Assembly (NCBI GenBank): GCA_016649785.1
Contig: JAENXB010000166.1
Coordinates: 1-6,532, forward strand
Length of the DNA stretch: 6,532 bases
Origin: Flavobacteriaceae bacterium
Lineage (GTDB): Bacteria > Bacteroidota > Bacteroidia > Flavobacteriales > Flavobacteriaceae
Direction of reading: 5' to 3'
Shown here: positions 6,059 through 6,532 of the stretch, piece after piece
Numbering within the stretch: position 1 is the first letter of the stretch
Layout of the letters: every line of letters starts with the position of its first letter
Made by a program: the position numbers and the translations under genes
Notes under the pieces: generated by a model
What the model was told of the DNA's origin: nothing
The model's input: only the letters and a program-made list of their open reading frames with translations
The model's database searches: none

Positions 6059-6532
6059 CTAAACATTTCTTTCAATATACCTGATAATGGTTTTTGCGAT
6101 ATCTTTTCCGGTAGCCCGTTCTATTCCTTCCAGTCCGGGAGAGGAATTGACCTCTAAGATAAGCGGTCCGCGTGAACTTTGCAACAAATCTACTCCTGCT
6201 ACACCCAATCCCATGACTTTTGCCGCTTTTATGGCAGCATTTTCTTCTTCATCGGTAAGTTCAATAATGCTTGCGGTACCCCCACGGTGAAGGTTGGACC
6301 TGAATTCGCCTTCTTTTCCCTGGCGTTTCATGGCGCCTACCACGTGACCATCTACTACCAAAACACGTATATCGGCTCCCCCTGCTTCTTTGATGAATTC
6401 CTGGATAATCACCCGTGCTTGTAACCCGTTAAATGCCTCAATAACCGATTCGGCAGCGTTCTTGGTCTCTGCCAATACCACGCCTAGACCTTGTGTTCCT
6501 TCCAGTAACTTAATAATAAGAGGTGCTCCGCC
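6059..6532 (-). CDS. rimK: RimK-type ATP-grasp glutamate ligase, C-terminal part (5' end outside window)
   Basis: The last 157 residues of an ATP-grasp ligase that closely follows E. coli RimK as I recall it; E. coli RimK (about 300 residues) adds glutamates to the C-terminus of ribosomal protein S6. The frame is open to the window edge; the GTG at 6481 is an internal valine, and 17 codons lie upstream of it. Key features, numbered from the first visible residue, are the ATP-grasp loop with K8 and EGTQGLGV (11-18), the QEFIKE adenine-side strand (44-49), DIRVLVV (54-60), the FRSNLHRGG block (77-85), and the Mg-binding D115 and E127/N129 in LILEVNSSPGLEGIE (124-138). All the ATP-grasp metal residues expected in this part are present, so the enzyme looks active. 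It is the first visible gene of a tight minus-strand operon with the M14 enzyme. The S6 target is inferred from the family. Confidence 0.95.
   Translation of the reverse strand, partial: GGAPLIIKLLEGTQGLGVVLAETKNAAESVIEAFNGLQARVIIQEFIKEAGGADIRVLVVDGHVVGAMKRQGKEGEFRSNLHRGGTASIIELTDEEENAAIKAAKVMGLGVAGVDLLQSSRGPLILEVNSSPGLEGIERATGKDIAKTIIRYIERNV

Noticed and set aside
6059..6481. A separate 140-residue protein starting at the GTG at 6481.
   Set aside because: The frame continues to the window edge and the upstream codons encode the RimK ATP-grasp loop (EGTQGLG), so this is the tail of rimK.

Overview
The window looks like an ordinary chromosomal stretch from a member of the Bacteroidota, most likely a flavobacterium (family Flavobacteriaceae). 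The evidence is the AT-rich, lysine/isoleucine/asparagine-rich coding, the order ileS - DksA/TraR-like gene - exported protein - lspA, family variants typical of that group (a DksA-like protein without its zinc cysteines, a long LspA, a kinase with a SHNLR H-box), the lack of clear Shine-Dalgarno sequences, and two TAnnTTTG elements that fit the -7 consensus of Bacteroidota promoters. The assignment rests on protein features only.

Layout: positions 1-2579 read on the plus strand. They hold the 3' part of ileS (isoleucyl-tRNA synthetase, eukaryote-like C-terminal type), a DksA/TraR-family regulator 5 bp further on, a hairpin/T-run terminator, a secreted beta-rich protein related to DUF4097, and lspA (lipoprotein signal peptidase). 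Positions 2576-6532 read on the minus strand. In transcription order they hold the 3' part of rimK (ATP-grasp glutamate ligase), an M14-family succinylglutamate desuccinylase/aspartoacylase-like amidohydrolase, a 5-formyltetrahydrofolate cyclo-ligase, a soluble two-PAS histidine kinase and a single-domain response regulator. The two blocks converge and their last genes share stop-codon bases (2576-2579). Coding is dense: no gap exceeds 80 bp.

How the genes work together: ileS and the DksA-like gene are probably cotranscribed. lspA processes lipoproteins at the inner membrane. RimK-type ligases add glutamates to protein C-termini (ribosomal protein S6 in E. coli), and the next gene encodes an M14 metallo-enzyme 3 bp away, so the pair could write and erase an acyl or glutamyl modification; this is an inference. 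The cyclo-ligase gene overlaps the M14 gene by 11 bp and is probably translationally coupled. The kinase and receiver, 7 bp apart, form a two-component pair that signals by protein-protein contact, since the receiver has no output domain.

No mobile element, CRISPR array, tRNA or rRNA was seen. No wholly new system is evident; the best lead is the rimK-M14 pair.
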